Source: Chloroflexota bacterium
GTDB lineage: Bacteria; Chloroflexota; Anaerolineae; Aggregatilineales; Phototrophicaceae
Length of the DNA stretch: 64,000 nucleotides
Reading direction: 5' to 3'
Assembly (NCBI GenBank): GCA_013388735.1
Contig: JACAES010000094.1
Span: 1 to 64,000 of the forward strand
Shown here: positions 24,918 through 33,268 of the stretch, piece by piece
Numbering within the stretch: the stretch's first letter is position 1
Layout of the letters: each line of letters starts with the position of its first letter
Notes under the pieces: model-generated
The model's input: the letters and a program-made list of their open reading frames with translations, nothing else
The model's database searches: none
Told to the model about the DNA's origin: nothing
Made by a program: the position numbers and the translations under genes

Positions 24918-25597
24918 GCTTCGCCTCGCATCCGGTAGCCAACGCCGAACACGGTTTCGATGTAACGCGGCTCGCGCGGGTCGTCTTCGATCTTGGCGCG
25001 CAGATTTTTGATATGCACGTCAATGGCGCGTTCGAAGGCAGCGTACCCTTGCAGGCGTTCCAGCAGTTCGTTACGGGTGAAAACGCGGTTTGGCCGCGCG
25101 ATCAGAATCGCCAGCAGTTCAAACTCGCTGGGCGTCAGGTCAATACGCACGTCATTACGGGTCACAAGGCGCGTTTCGGCGTTCAGTTCCAGGTCGGCCA
25201 CGCGCCAGACAGCCGCCGGGGCGGTCAGGTCGCCATAGGTGCGGCGCAGCAGCGCTCGAACGCGCGCCACCAGTACGCGCGGGCTGAACGGTTTGGTGAC
25301 GTATTCGTCCGCGCCGATCTCCAGCCCGGTCACCTGGTCAATGTCATCCACGCGCGCCGTCAGGAACAGCAGCGGCACATGGCTTTCCTTGCGGATTAAC
25401 CGCGCCGTTTGCCAGCCGTCCATCTCCGGCATCATCACATCCAGGATCACCAGGTTGGGCTGCTCGTGGCGAAAGACGAACAATGCTTCGCGCCCGGTTT
25501 TGGCCGTCACCACCTGGAAGCCAGCCTCCACCAGATAGGCGCGCACCGTATCCAGGATGCCCTGTTCATCGTCGGCGATCAGAATTTTATGCGCCAT
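24914..25597 (-). CDS. OmpR/PhoB-family response regulator
   Basis: A 227-residue two-domain regulator. The receiver (1-120) has the acidic pair DDEQ, phospho-acceptor Asp in LVILDVMMPEMDGWQ, Thr in LLFLTARV and Lys in EYVTKPFSP. The C-terminal winged helix (about 130-225) has the LTPSEFELLAILI and RAIDVHIKNLRAKIEDDP blocks. It binds DNA after phosphorylation by the cognate kinase encoded directly downstream. ATG start. The gene is 34 bases after the DUF4405-like gene, so the system probably regulates its own electron-transfer operon. Confidence 0.95.
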   Translation of the reverse strand: MAHKILIADDEQGILDTVRAYLVEAGFQVVTAKTGREALFVFRHEQPNLVILDVMMPEMDGWQTARLIRKESHVPLLFLTARVDDIDQVTGLEIGADEYVTKPFSPRVLVARVRALLRRTYGDLTAPAAVWRVADLELNAETRLVTRNDVRIDLTPSEFELLAILIARPNRVFTRNELLERLQGYAAFERAIDVHIKNLRAKIEDDPREPRYIETVFGVGYRMRGEA

Positions 25598-25631
25598 ACG
25601 GGGCTTCTCCTATCCTTGCGACATCCTCATT

Positions 25632-25886
25632 TTACAGCAGGCGGCGCGCGCATCGGCAGTTCTGCCGCGCCTGGCACACAATCCATTTGCGGTGAAAGAG
25701 AATGTGGGTGAAAACCAGCGCGCTCATGGCCGCCCCGGTCAGGCCATGCAGCCAGGCGAACGAATCGCCCGTCGGCAAGCCGCCCCCGGTAAGCAGGCCG
25801 GCCCACAGCGGCAGGCCGGAAACCAGCGCCACCACAAACACGATGGCAATAATCACATCCAATATCAGGTTGGTTCGGGGTTTCAT
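25632..25886 (-). CDS. DUF4405-like two-helix membrane protein
   Basis: A small protein of 84 residues with two membrane helices (IILDVIIAIVFVVALVSGLPLW-like segment, then WLHGLTGAAMSALVFTHILFH). The His residues at both ends of the second helix, in WLHG and FTHILFHRKWI, are typical heme-ligand positions in DUF4405/cytochrome b561-like proteins, which transfer electrons across the membrane to extracytoplasmic partners. ATG at 25886 chosen, with AAAGGA eight bases upstream, over a TTG two codons earlier. It lies between the triheme cytochrome and the response regulator. The C-terminal Cys/Arg tail is unusual. Confidence 0.72.
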   Translation of the reverse strand: MKPRTNLILDVIIAIVFVVALVSGLPLWAGLLTGGGLPTGDSFAWLHGLTGAAMSALVFTHILFHRKWIVCQARQNCRCARRLL

Positions 25887-25909
25887 CGTCAAAATCCTTT
25901 CACATAGAC

Positions 25910-26971
25910 CTACTGTGCGGCAATCACCGGCGCGGTCGCTTCCAGGCTGCGCAGGTAAGCGGTGATGGCGGCGATGTCGGCTTCGGTCAGGTAGCCGCCC
26001 CAGGCCGGCATGGATGTGCCGGTCACGCCCAGCGAAATGATCTGCTGGATGGCGGCATCCGGCGTCTGGCTGAGGAACGTCCGGTTATTCAGCGCGGGCG
26101 CCAGCCGCGTGCCAAAACCCGTCGCGCCATGACACTGCGTACACAGCAGGCTGTACAGGCGCTGGCCGCTGGCGACGGCTTCGGGACTCATGTCCACCGG
26201 CGCGGCTTCAATAACCGGCATCTGAACGCCCGACTGCATGACTTCATCCCAGCGCCGGATGAGCGCCACCACATCGGCGATCTGTGTTTCATCCAGGGCG
26301 CCGTCCCAGGAAGCCATCAGTGTCCCCGGCACGCCCTGGGTAATCACGCGGGTCAGATCGTCGTCGGTCAGCCGGGCGCGTTGTTCCGCGCTGTTCAGCG
26401 CCGGGGCCAGCGACGAGCCTTCGCCGTTCGCGCCATGACAGGCGGCGCAGTTTTCGGCATAGGTGGTCAGGCCGTTCGCCAGCGCATCGCCCGCCGGGAG
26501 CGCCTGCACCAGCGCCAGCGTTTCCGGCGGCACTTCCATCACGATAATTTCCGGCGGCGTCAGCCCCAGTTCGGCCACCCGCGCCGCGACCGTATCCCAC
26601 GTCCCGGCCTGAATCATCACCGCCAGGCTGTTGATCTGCATCTGCGTCAGGATGCCGCCTTCATCCACGCCAAAGGCGGCCATCGCCGTGTTGTAACGCC
26701 CGCGTTCGATGATGCGGTAGAGCGTTTCGGCGTCCATGCCCTGCACCCCCTCGCTGGCAAGCGGCGGGTAAGCGGCCAGCCCTTCGCCGGACGCGCCGTG
26801 ACAGGCGACGCAGTTCTGCGCATACAAATCCGTTCCCTCGATCACTGCCGCCGCCCGAACAGCTTCGGCAGCCGCCACCTGCCGCGCCGGTTCGCGCAAG
26901 GCCGCGATGCCCAATGCCGCCAGAATCAGCAGCGTTCCCAGAAATCCCAACCAGGTCATATAACGAGTCAT
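25910..26971 (-). CDS. Membrane-anchored triheme cytochrome c
   Basis: A 353-residue protein with one N-terminal helix (WLGFLGTLLILAALGIAAL) and three class I cytochrome c domains. Each has a CxxCH heme site: NCVACHGASGEG near 55, NCAACHGANGEG near 195 and LCTQCHGATGFG near 278. Axial Met candidates lie in the GTLMASW and GTSMPAW segments. The domains face the outside of the membrane and probably accept electrons from the Rieske/cytochrome b pair encoded upstream. ATG start with GAGGATG upstream. The third domain has the best-preserved methionine loop. Confidence 0.93.
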   Translation of the reverse strand: MTRYMTWLGFLGTLLILAALGIAALREPARQVAAAEAVRAAAVIEGTDLYAQNCVACHGASGEGLAAYPPLASEGVQGMDAETLYRIIERGRYNTAMAAFGVDEGGILTQMQINSLAVMIQAGTWDTVAARVAELGLTPPEIIVMEVPPETLALVQALPAGDALANGLTTYAENCAACHGANGEGSSLAPALNSAEQRARLTDDDLTRVITQGVPGTLMASWDGALDETQIADVVALIRRWDEVMQSGVQMPVIEAAPVDMSPEAVASGQRLYSLLCTQCHGATGFGTRLAPALNNRTFLSQTPDAAIQQIISLGVTGTSMPAWGGYLTEADIAAITAYLRSLEATAPVIAAQ

Positions 26972-26987
26972 GGTTCATCCTCGACTA

Positions 26988-27029
26988 CAGTTGTCAGCTG
27001 CCGGCCATCAGTTACCGGTCATCAGACTG
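26988..27029. repeat. Degenerate heptamer tandem repeat, copy 3
   Basis: Six 7-base units: CAGTTGT, CAGCTGC, CGGCCAT, CAGTTAC, CGGTCAT, CAGACTG. In another register the unit is RGTTRYC, the same family as the copies at 7876 and 13293. It lies in the 225-base gap between the Rieske and cytochrome c genes. Confidence 0.78.
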
Positions 27030-27124
27030 TGTTGACCTTTGACACACTGCCGGACTTTTCGGCACACGCAGGGCGCATAAACCTCCCCGCGAAATTCCCG
27101 CTGAGCAGCAAGCGCGGTTTTTCA

Positions 27125-27148
27125 CCCCTCCCTGAATTCGGGGAGGGG
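27125..27148. repeat. GAATTC-loop hairpin, third copy
   Basis: CCCCTCCC pairs with GGGAGGGG around a TGAATTCG loop. It shares its core with the two hairpins at 15447-15516. It is followed by CCAGGGGTGGGG. No T-run is visible, so a terminator role is not supported. Confidence 0.65.
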
Positions 27149-27196
27149 CCAGGGGTGGGGTTAACAGTGCTTGCAGGCACGCTCTAATCGCCGGCT

Positions 27197-27700
27197 TCAT
27201 GCGTACACCAGGTCGGCGGGGTCGGTGCGGTCGCGCTGAATCGGCGCGCCGGTATCCACCCTCACCATGCCGTCCACAATCGTCACCGAAAAACGATCCA
27301 GCGGGCGCGGCGCGGGCGGGTTTAACACCTGGCCGTCGCGTTCAAAGGCCGAAGCATGGCAGGGACAGATGAACTTCTGCTCGGCCTGATTCCAGGGGAC
27401 GGCGCAGCCCAGGTGGGTGCATTTGCGGTACAGCGCCAGGAAACCGCCATCCTCAAACCGCACCAGGTAAAACCGCCCGGCGTTAAAGGGCGTCACGCTG
27501 CCCGGCGGGAAATCGTCCACCGCGCCGACATCAAACACCCCGCCGAACTGACCTTCCACCGTGCGCGGCGAGAAAAAGCTGAGTGCCACCCCGCCCGCTT
27601 CGACCAGGGCCAGCAGCCCCGCCGCGCCCCAGGCCAGTCTGAGAAAATCGCGCCGCGATACACTTTCGTTTGTCGTGGATGATTGTTTAACGTCGCTCAT
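27197..27700 (-). CDS. Rieske iron-sulfur protein of a cytochrome bc-type complex
   Basis: A 167-residue protein with a twin-arginine-type signal (SRRDFLRLAWGAAGLLALVEAGG) and a Rieske domain. Cluster ligands are in CTHLGCAVPW and CPCHASAFERDG, giving two Cys and two His plus the two extra disulfide Cys. It carries electrons from quinol oxidised in cytochrome b to a cytochrome c. The ATG at 27700 overlaps the cytochrome b stop as ATGA, which decides the start over a codon seven residues earlier. The DPADLVYA tail is short. The partner c-type cytochrome gene follows. Confidence 0.94.
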   Translation of the reverse strand: MSDVKQSSTTNESVSRRDFLRLAWGAAGLLALVEAGGVALSFFSPRTVEGQFGGVFDVGAVDDFPPGSVTPFNAGRFYLVRFEDGGFLALYRKCTHLGCAVPWNQAEQKFICPCHASAFERDGQVLNPPAPRPLDRFSVTIVDGMVRVDTGAPIQRDRTDPADLVYA

Positions 27701-29106
27701 GCCAGCGTCTCCCAGGGCCACATCAGGGCCATGCCTTGGCCGCGAAAGGCGATGCCGATCACGGTCAGTACTACAAACGCCGTCACCAGCAGGACAAACA
27801 CGCTCTGCCGGCTCTCGCAGGCGGTGGCCTTAAACACACGTTTGACGATTTCGTAATAAACGATCAGCAGCAGCAGCAGCGCCGCCAGCGGAATCCAGCC
27901 GTTGCTGATGAGCATCGGCAGGCTGGGCATCAGCCCCGGCAGATCAAGGGCGTATTCGTCCAGCAGCACCAGCGCGGGCGTGGCGATCAGACCCGTGAGC
28001 GCGCCGACCAGCGCCATCCGCCGCCCCTTCAACGACCGGAACCAGACGCCCTCGGCGCTCAGGTCGAACCGCTGATAAGGCAGAATCGCCAGCGCGCCCA
28101 GCGCCAGCGCCGGGATGATGATCGCGCCAAAAACGGGGTGGAAGTGCAGCAGAAGCTCTTGCAGCCCCATGAAGTACCAGGCCGCTTTGGCCGGGTTCGG
28201 GCTGTGATCGGGGTTGGCGGCGGCCTCCAGCGGCGCGTTCACCCACACCGACCACATCAGGATCAGGCCGGTCATCACCAGCGCGAATACCAGTTCCCGT
28301 GAAACCAGATGCGGCAGGGTGGTCACTTTTTCGATCTGCGTGCTGCCCGCCCCGCCGTCGTCAATCCTGCCGTCCAGACGGCGCGGCACGCTTAAAGTAT
28401 CCTTACGCACGCGCCAGATGTGGAACGAAACGATGCCCATCAGCGCCAGCGGAATGATGGCGACGTGCAGGCCGTAGAAATTGGTCAGCGTGGCTGCGCC
28501 GACTTCCGGGCCGCCGAGCAGGAAGTTCCGCAGCGGCTCGCCGATCAGCGGCACGTAGCTGAGCAGGCTGGAGCCGACCGTCACCGCCCAGTAGGCCAGT
28601 TGATCCCAGGGCAGCAGGTAGCCGGTGAAGTTGGCCGCCACCACCAGCAGCAGCAGGCCCAGCCCCAGCACCCAGTTAAACTCGCGCGGGGTGCGGAAGC
28701 CGCCGGTGAAAAACACCCGCAGCAGATGCAGGAAGGCGGTAATCACCAGCAGATTGCCGCTCCAGTGGTGCAGGTTGCGGATAAGCTGGCCGTACCATAC
28801 TTCGGTTTGCAGCCTGAGCATGTCCAGGTAGGCAGTTTCCGGCGCGGGCGTATATTCAAACAGCAGCAGCACGCCGGTCACGGCCAGGATCATCACCAGC
28901 AGCAGCGCCAGCCCACCCAGCCCCCAGGTGTAGGTGAACTTGAGCGTGGGGCGGGCGACTTTGCTGGGGTGCAGGTGCAGCACCAGGTTGTTCATCACCA
29001 CGCGCATCCGCCCGCGATCATCGGGCGGCGGCAGTTCGTCCCGCTGAATAGACTCCCATATCCGCTGCGGCAGATGTTCCGGTCGGGGGTCGGGGTTTTC
29101 GGTCAT
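27697..29106 (-). CDS. Cytochrome b of a menaquinol-oxidising bc/b6f-type complex
   Basis: A 469-residue polytopic membrane protein combining cytochrome b6 and subunit IV regions. Heme ligands: NLHHWSGNLLVITAFLHLLR, with His spaced as in b6, and FYGLHVAIIPLALMGIVSFH. PWDQLAYWA is the b6 signature. The quinol-site PEWY motif reads AAWY (KAAWYFMGLQELL), so the usual Glu is absent; P/A-WY variants are known in other bacterial complexes. It oxidises quinol and feeds the Rieske protein. I chose the ATG at 29106, with GAGGTG nine bases upstream. About ten helices. Confidence 0.93.
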   Translation of the reverse strand: MTENPDPRPEHLPQRIWESIQRDELPPPDDRGRMRVVMNNLVLHLHPSKVARPTLKFTYTWGLGGLALLLVMILAVTGVLLLFEYTPAPETAYLDMLRLQTEVWYGQLIRNLHHWSGNLLVITAFLHLLRVFFTGGFRTPREFNWVLGLGLLLLVVAANFTGYLLPWDQLAYWAVTVGSSLLSYVPLIGEPLRNFLLGGPEVGAATLTNFYGLHVAIIPLALMGIVSFHIWRVRKDTLSVPRRLDGRIDDGGAGSTQIEKVTTLPHLVSRELVFALVMTGLILMWSVWVNAPLEAAANPDHSPNPAKAAWYFMGLQELLLHFHPVFGAIIIPALALGALAILPYQRFDLSAEGVWFRSLKGRRMALVGALTGLIATPALVLLDEYALDLPGLMPSLPMLISNGWIPLAALLLLLIVYYEIVKRVFKATACESRQSVFVLLVTAFVVLTVIGIAFRGQGMALMWPWETLA

Positions 29107-29142
29107 CTCGGCTTCACCTCGTCTCGTCATCCGGCCAGAAAA

Positions 29143-30072
29143 CTAACTGCGCCCGCCGCGCCACTGGCGGCCCTGCCCGCTGCCCTGCGCCTTGTCGGGA
29201 GCGGCGGTGGCCGCCGCCCCACCATTCCCGTTACCATTACCATTGCCGTTTCGCCCAGGGCCGCCCCATAAAGGCCGTCCGTTGGGGTCGCGCAGCAGGA
29301 TGCGTTCGCCGGTGGCGGTTTTGGTGATCTGCCCGGTCTGGAACTGGTCGCCCTGCCAGAAGCCCATCGCGGAAACCGCGTCACCCACCGCGAACGTCAC
29401 CGCCTGGCTTGTCCAGAAGTCCGCGCGACCGAATTGCAGCGTATAGATCTGGCCGTCTTCCGCCTGCATGGTCAGGCCGTTATTCGTCACCGCCGTGACC
29501 ACGCCATTCAGCGTCACCCAGGACTCCATCGGGATGAGCGTTTCGTTCGCGCCGCCGGCACCGTCGCCGCCCTGCCCGCCGTTCCCACCCGACCAGAGCG
29601 GCTGGCCGGCCTCATCGCGCATGACAATCTGCGCGCCGTCGGCGGTCGTCAGCGTCCCGGTGTGGTACTGCTCGCCGTTAAAAAAGCCGCTGATCGTGAC
29701 GGTATCGCCCACAGCCAGCGTCACGCCCTGGCTCTGCCAGTAAGCCGTCGGCCCCAGTTCCACAAATATCTGGCTGCCATCGGCCAGCGCCAGCGTCAGC
29801 CCTACGCCATCCAGCGCTGCGATCTGCCCGCTGCCCGTCCAGGGGTCGCCCACCTGGCTGGCGGACTGCTGAAGCTGAACCGGCCCGGTGCCATCACCTG
29901 CGCCGGGGATCGGCTGCGGCTCAATCGTCGCTTCAATCGTGGGTTCAATCGTCGCTGCCCGTGCAACCAAGGCTTGCGTATCGCTGGCCGCCGTCTGGCT
30001 GTCCAGCAGCGCCACGCCGATCGCGCCGATCAGGGTTAAGGCCAGTGCAGCCAGAACGATTTTTTTCAACAT
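29143..30072 (-). CDS. Exported protein with two repeated DUF5666-like beta domains
   Basis: A 309-residue protein with an N-terminal signal anchor (MLKKIVLAALALTLIGAIGVALL) and two homologous beta domains, about 75-170 and 185-265. Each contains a gAYWQSQ or ADFWTSQ segment, a VGDTVTISGFF or VGDAVSAMGFW segment, and ends in a RDEAGQPLW or RDPNGRPLW motif. The C-terminus is a Gly-Asn run and Gln/Arg-rich tail. Such OB-like domains occur beside DUF4405 and cytochrome genes in Chloroflexota, but their function is unknown to me. It is the first gene of the electron-transfer operon and lies 36 bases before cytochrome b, so a role in assembly or electron transfer outside the membrane is an inference. 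Confidence 0.7.
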   Translation of the reverse strand: MLKKIVLAALALTLIGAIGVALLDSQTAASDTQALVARAATIEPTIEATIEPQPIPGAGDGTGPVQLQQSASQVGDPWTGSGQIAALDGVGLTLALADGSQIFVELGPTAYWQSQGVTLAVGDTVTISGFFNGEQYHTGTLTTADGAQIVMRDEAGQPLWSGGNGGQGGDGAGGANETLIPMESWVTLNGVVTAVTNNGLTMQAEDGQIYTLQFGRADFWTSQAVTFAVGDAVSAMGFWQGDQFQTGQITKTATGERILLRDPNGRPLWGGPGRNGNGNGNGNGGAAATAAPDKAQGSGQGRQWRGGRS

Positions 30073-30206
30073 GAGCCTGCTCCTTCACTCCGTTTCCAAC
30101 AATCTGGCCGTAGTATGCAGCAGACTTGTGTAGGAGTTATGAAGGCGCGGTGTCGGGGTTGTGTGTTCCGGTGGGGGTTACGAGAGGGAAATTGGGTGGG
30201 GGCGGA

Positions 30207-30728
30207 TCAGCGCCCGCCCCACCGGTCCCAATGCACGATTTCATCCAGCGGCCTGCGCCCGCCGGGACGCGGCGGACGGGGCGCGGCGGCCTCTGCCGTT
30301 GGATAGCCGAATGAAATGGCGATCCGCAAATGCCATTCCGGCGGAAAGCCCAGGATGTCCCGCGCCCGCTCCGGCTCGTAAATCGAAGCCAGGCACGACC
30401 CGACACCCAGTTCCCAGGCGGCAAGCTGCATATAGGCGGCGGCCTGCCCGGCGTCGAACATGGTCTGGAATTTTGCGTCCGGGTTCGGCGTGAGGATGGC
30501 GACGCCCAGCGCCGCCCCGGCCAGATGGCCGGCCCATTGGCCGGTTCCGGCGAGCGCCTCCAGTACCGCCCGGTCGCGGACGGCGATGAACTGCCAGGGC
30601 TGCGTGTTTTTCGAGGACTGCGACAGCCGCCCGGCATTAAGGATTTGCCGCACAACCTCATCCGGCAGCGGTCGCGGCTCAAACTGGCGTATCGCGCGTT
30701 TGGCGCGGATGGCCTGGTAGACGTTCAT
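30207..30728 (-). CDS. Nitroreductase-family flavoprotein
   Basis: A 173-residue FMN-dependent oxidoreductase. The N-terminal AIRAKRAIRQFEPRPLP block binds the FMN phosphate; AGRLSQSSKNTQPWQFIAV and WELGVGSCLASIY are family signatures. Family members reduce nitro compounds, quinones or related substrates with NAD(P)H; the natural substrate is unclear. It is a stand-alone gene after the electron-transfer operon, 134 bases past the start of the OB-like protein. No strong ribosome-binding site is visible before the ATG. Confidence 0.9.
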   Translation of the reverse strand: MNVYQAIRAKRAIRQFEPRPLPDEVVRQILNAGRLSQSSKNTQPWQFIAVRDRAVLEALAGTGQWAGHLAGAALGVAILTPNPDAKFQTMFDAGQAAAYMQLAAWELGVGSCLASIYEPERARDILGFPPEWHLRIAISFGYPTAEAAAPRPPRPGGRRPLDEIVHWDRWGGR

Positions 30729-30733
30729 AGTGC

Positions 30734-30768
30734 AGTCTTTAGTCGTTAGCTTTTAGTCGAAAGACGAA
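30734..30768. repeat. Degenerate heptamer tandem repeat, copy 4
   Basis: Five 7-base units: AGTCTTT, AGTCGTT, AGCTTTT, AGTCGAA, AGACGAA. It lies just before the nitroreductase start. The last unit is identical to the last unit of the copy at 63802. Confidence 0.72.
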
Positions 30769-30822
30769 ACGAAATGATCTGTTGTTTTCAGAACCATCGC
30801 TGTGCCGGTGGGCCTGCGGGGC

Positions 30823-31101
30823 TTACTGCCGCCGCGCCACCAGCCCGATTATCAGGATTAATACTACCGCGCCGACGAAGGCCACGATCAGATCGGCCAG
30901 CGAAAATGTGAAGGTCGGCAGGCCGCTGATGTGGATGTTCAGCAGTTGGAATAACACCCCGCCGAGCAGCGCGCCCAACAGGCCGACCACGATATTGCCG
31001 ATTGTGCCAAACCCCCGGCGGCGCACCAGCAGCCCGGCCAGATAACCCGCCAGCGCCCCGGTGATGAGCCAGACGATCAACTGCCCGATTTCGATCCTCA
31101 T
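30823..31101 (-). CDS. GlsB/YeaQ/YmgE-family small membrane protein
   Basis: A 92-residue protein with three membrane helices. The LIVWLITGALAGYLAGLLVRRRGFGTIGNIVVGLLGALLGG block is the defining Gly-rich signature of the GlsB/YeaQ/YmgE (transglycosylase-associated) family, given here as its ends only in function terms: helix, RRRGFG turn, helix. Members are general-stress membrane proteins of unknown mechanism. ATG start with CAGGAGG upstream. It is the last gene on this strand after the microcompartment shell genes; I see no evidence that it is part of the shell. Confidence 0.88.
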   Translation of the reverse strand: MRIEIGQLIVWLITGALAGYLAGLLVRRRGFGTIGNIVVGLLGALLGGVLFQLLNIHISGLPTFTFSLADLIVAFVGAVVLILIIGLVARRQ

Positions 31102-31195
31102 CCCGTACCTCCTGTACTGAATAGAACAAGGCAGGCCGGATTATAACCAGAATCGCCGCCGCAAACCGCTCATCTGCCAATCACCGGGCCGGAAG

Positions 31196-31495
31196 TCACT
31201 CGCCTTTGGATTTTTCGTACTTGACCAGGCCGCCCACTTCCCAGGTATCCACGATGGCGAAGATGGTCGCGTCGGCAGGGCGGTTGTCGGTGGCCGGGGT
31301 CTGCCGAGCGCTGCTCCCGCTGGCGTACAGCACGATTTCACCCTCGCCCGCGCCAACTGCATCGAAGGCTACCACGTAGCTCCCTTTCGTCTGGCCGTCC
31401 AGGTCAAGTGGCTGGAGAATCAGCATCTTTAAACCATCGGTGCGTTCGCTCTTGGCGCTCGCCACCACCGTACCGATAACCATTGCCAGCAGCAT
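31196..31495 (-). CDS. BMC-P shell vertex protein (EutN/CcmL family)
   Basis: A 99-residue pentameric shell protein. The family opening [31 protein letters not shown]-type strand and [21 protein letters not shown] are clear, followed by [16 protein letters not shown]. Five copies form the vertices that close bacterial microcompartments. I chose the ATG at 31495 because GAGGGAG lies seven bases upstream; a GTG two codons earlier would be too close to it. It is encoded 84 bases after the BMC-H gene and is the only BMC-P in the window. Confidence 0.95.
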   Translation of the reverse strand: MLLAMVIGTVVASAKSERTDGLKMLILQPLDLDGQTKGSYVVAFDAVGAGEGEIVLYASGSSARQTPATDNRPADATIFAIVDTWEVGGLVKYEKSKGE

Positions 31496-31579
31496 GAACA
31501 CGCTCCCTCAAAAGATAAAGAGGCCATGAGAAGCCCCATGACCTTCATCTTCATGAATAAAATGCCGTTGGAAAAACGC

Positions 31580-31897
31580 CTAGTTTCCTTTGGCGTTCTG
31601 CATGGCAGACTGGCCTTCTTCGACGCGCCCCAGCGGCATGACCGCATCCACGTTGACATGCGGACGAGGAATAACGTGAACCGCCACAATTTCCCCGACC
31701 TTCTCGGCACTGCGGACGCCGGCTTCAACCGCTGCTTTCACCGCCGCCACGTCGCCGCGCACGACGGCTGTCACAAAGCCGCCGCCGGTTTTTTCGTAGG
31801 TGACGAGTTCGACCCGCGCCGCTTTCACCATCGCATCGGCGGCTTCCACCAGCGCCGCGAAGGATTTTGTTTCAATCATACCGAGTGCTTCTGCCAT
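31580..31897 (-). CDS. BMC-H hexameric shell protein (PduA/EutM-type)
   Basis: A 105-residue single-domain BMC protein. It opens with [30 protein letters not shown] and contains [25 protein letters not shown], both typical; the GGGF turn lines the central pore. [15 protein letters not shown] is the common C-terminal block. Hexamers tile the shell facets. ATG start with AAGGAGCAA upstream. The pore Gly triplet suggests small polar metabolites may pass. It pairs with the BMC-P gene downstream; no BMC-T gene is seen. Confidence 0.96.
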   Translation of the reverse strand: MAEALGMIETKSFAALVEAADAMVKAARVELVTYEKTGGGFVTAVVRGDVAAVKAAVEAGVRSAEKVGEIVAVHVIPRPHVNVDAVMPLGRVEEGQSAMQNAKGN

Positions 31898-31984
31898 TCT
31901 TTGCTCCTTAGTTGTTGATGACCAGCCGGTGGCGGATCAACCCCGGCCAGATGATGATAACGGGCTTCGATGGTTAAACAGTGT

Positions 31985-32563
31985 TCAGTTTTCGATCAGC
32001 CGGTAGAGCAGACGGGTTACCGCCGTCGTCGTAAAACTATACACCCAGAACCCAATCAGCCGCCACAAATGCTGTGGGCGGGAATACGCTGCCGGCCCAG
32101 GGCGCAGCCCCGCCAGCGCCACACCGATTGTATCACCCAACCACAGCCGCAGACCATAAAAAAAGCCCCCGGCCAGGTCACGAGCGCGGGTGGTGGTGCG
32201 CGTGCCGCCGTAAGTGATTCCCATCACCACACCCAACAGCACCGGCACGGCGTCGTCCAGCCGGCGGCGCATGTCGGCATCCGGCGTTTCACCGGCCAAT
32301 CGCTCGTAACCGACGCGCCCCAGCGCCGCCGGAGCGGATTCGCCCATCTGGTAAACGCGCCCGGCCAGCGCAATAGAGCGCGCCGGGTTGATGTCCGGGT
32401 GAGCGGGGTTGGCTTCCGGCGGAAAAACCGCCGGGGCGATTTGTCGCCAGTACAGGCGCAGCGCATAAGCGCCCGCCAGCCCACCAATAACCCCAGCCAG
32501 CGCGCCCTTCCAGCGCACGGGGCGACCTTCATCGGGGAATATCCATTCTTGCAGTCTGGTCAT
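31985..32563 (-). CDS. DUF1440/YagU-like membrane protein
   Basis: A 192-residue protein with a Gly-rich membrane segment near 20-40 (WKGALAGVIGGLAGAYALRLYW), a second near 105-125 with VLLGVVMGITYGG, a third about 130-150 and a C-terminal pair. The layout resembles DUF1440/YagU inner-membrane proteins, of unknown function. It lies between the Uma2 gene and the BMC-H gene on the same strand. I see no shell or targeting motif, so its link with the microcompartment is positional only. ATG at 32563 preferred over GTG immediately before. Confidence 0.6.
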   Translation of the reverse strand: MTRLQEWIFPDEGRPVRWKGALAGVIGGLAGAYALRLYWRQIAPAVFPPEANPAHPDINPARSIALAGRVYQMGESAPAALGRVGYERLAGETPDADMRRRLDDAVPVLLGVVMGITYGGTRTTTRARDLAGGFFYGLRLWLGDTIGVALAGLRPGPAAYSRPQHLWRLIGFWVYSFTTTAVTRLLYRLIEN

Positions 32564-32715
32564 CACATAATTCTCGCAGGGTCAGAAGGCCTATTGTACC
32601 GCAAAACTGGCCGCTCGTTTAGCATCCGTTAGCTCTCAAACACCGTGCTTTTACAGCGCCACGCCTTTTACGGTTTTGCCCAACCGCATCCGGGCGAGAC
32701 CATTATCATAACGAT

Positions 32716-33267
32716 CTAAACCTCAAACACCGCACTTACAGGCATCTCGAAGCCGGGCAGCACCTCGCCACCTGTCAGTGCTTCGCCTTCGCCCAGCACG
32801 TATTCGTCATCCGGTGTATACACTTCGATGACGCGCTGATCGGGGAACACCAGCCACACCATGCGCGCGCCGTTCGCCAGGTAAAAGCGCGCTTTGTCGC
32901 GCATCTGACGAAACGTATCATCCGGTGACTTCACTTCAACGGCCAGATCAGGCAAACCCGGCACCGGCCCTTCTTCAGTTACCGGGCGGGAAAGATCGCT
33001 CATATAGGAAATGTCCGGGATCAGGTCGTTCAGGTTATCGCCGTGCGGACGGTAGCGCGCCTCAACCGCCACGCGCCCCAGGCCGCGCGCCTTCACCAGG
33101 GCGCGCATTTCCGCCCCAATGTTGAGGGTAATGATGCCGTGTTTCTGGGTTGGCACTTTTTCGACGACCTCTCCGTTAATGAGTTCAAAGCGCCGGTCAC
33201 GGTTCGCCGGCTGGCGGATAAACGCCTCAAAGTCGTCTGCCGTATACACCTTCTTCTGAACGACCAT
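32716..33267 (-). CDS. Uma2-family PD-(D/E)XK nuclease-fold protein
   Basis: A 183-residue protein of the Uma2 (DUF820) family: YTADDFEAFIRQPANRDRRFELINGEVVEK at the start, RYRPHGDNLNDLIPDISYM, and LPDLAVEVKSPDDTFRQM, which supplies the Asp and Glu-x-Lys of the nuclease core. FYLANGARMVWLVFPDQRVIEVY completes it. Uma2 proteins are abundant in Cyanobacteria and Chloroflexota and are mostly uncharacterised; a nuclease activity is expected from the fold. The ATG at 33267 follows the deoC stop by one base, and its ribosome-binding site lies in the deoC end, so the two are translationally coupled. Confidence 0.87.
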   Translation of the reverse strand: MVVQKKVYTADDFEAFIRQPANRDRRFELINGEVVEKVPTQKHGIITLNIGAEMRALVKARGLGRVAVEARYRPHGDNLNDLIPDISYMSDLSRPVTEEGPVPGLPDLAVEVKSPDDTFRQMRDKARFYLANGARMVWLVFPDQRVIEVYTPDDEYVLGEGEALTGGEVLPGFEMPVSAVFEV

Positions 33268-33268
33268 C

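Noticed and set aside
26129-27187. Plus-strand frame of 352 codons opposite the cytochrome c gene
   Set aside because: The minus strand holds three CxxCH sites and a start with a good ribosome-binding site; the antisense is His/Arg-rich low-complexity.
30073-30206. Short open frames in the gap between the nitroreductase and the beta-domain protein
   Set aside because: They lack ribosome-binding sites and any recognisable motif; the longest is antisense to the nitroreductase end.
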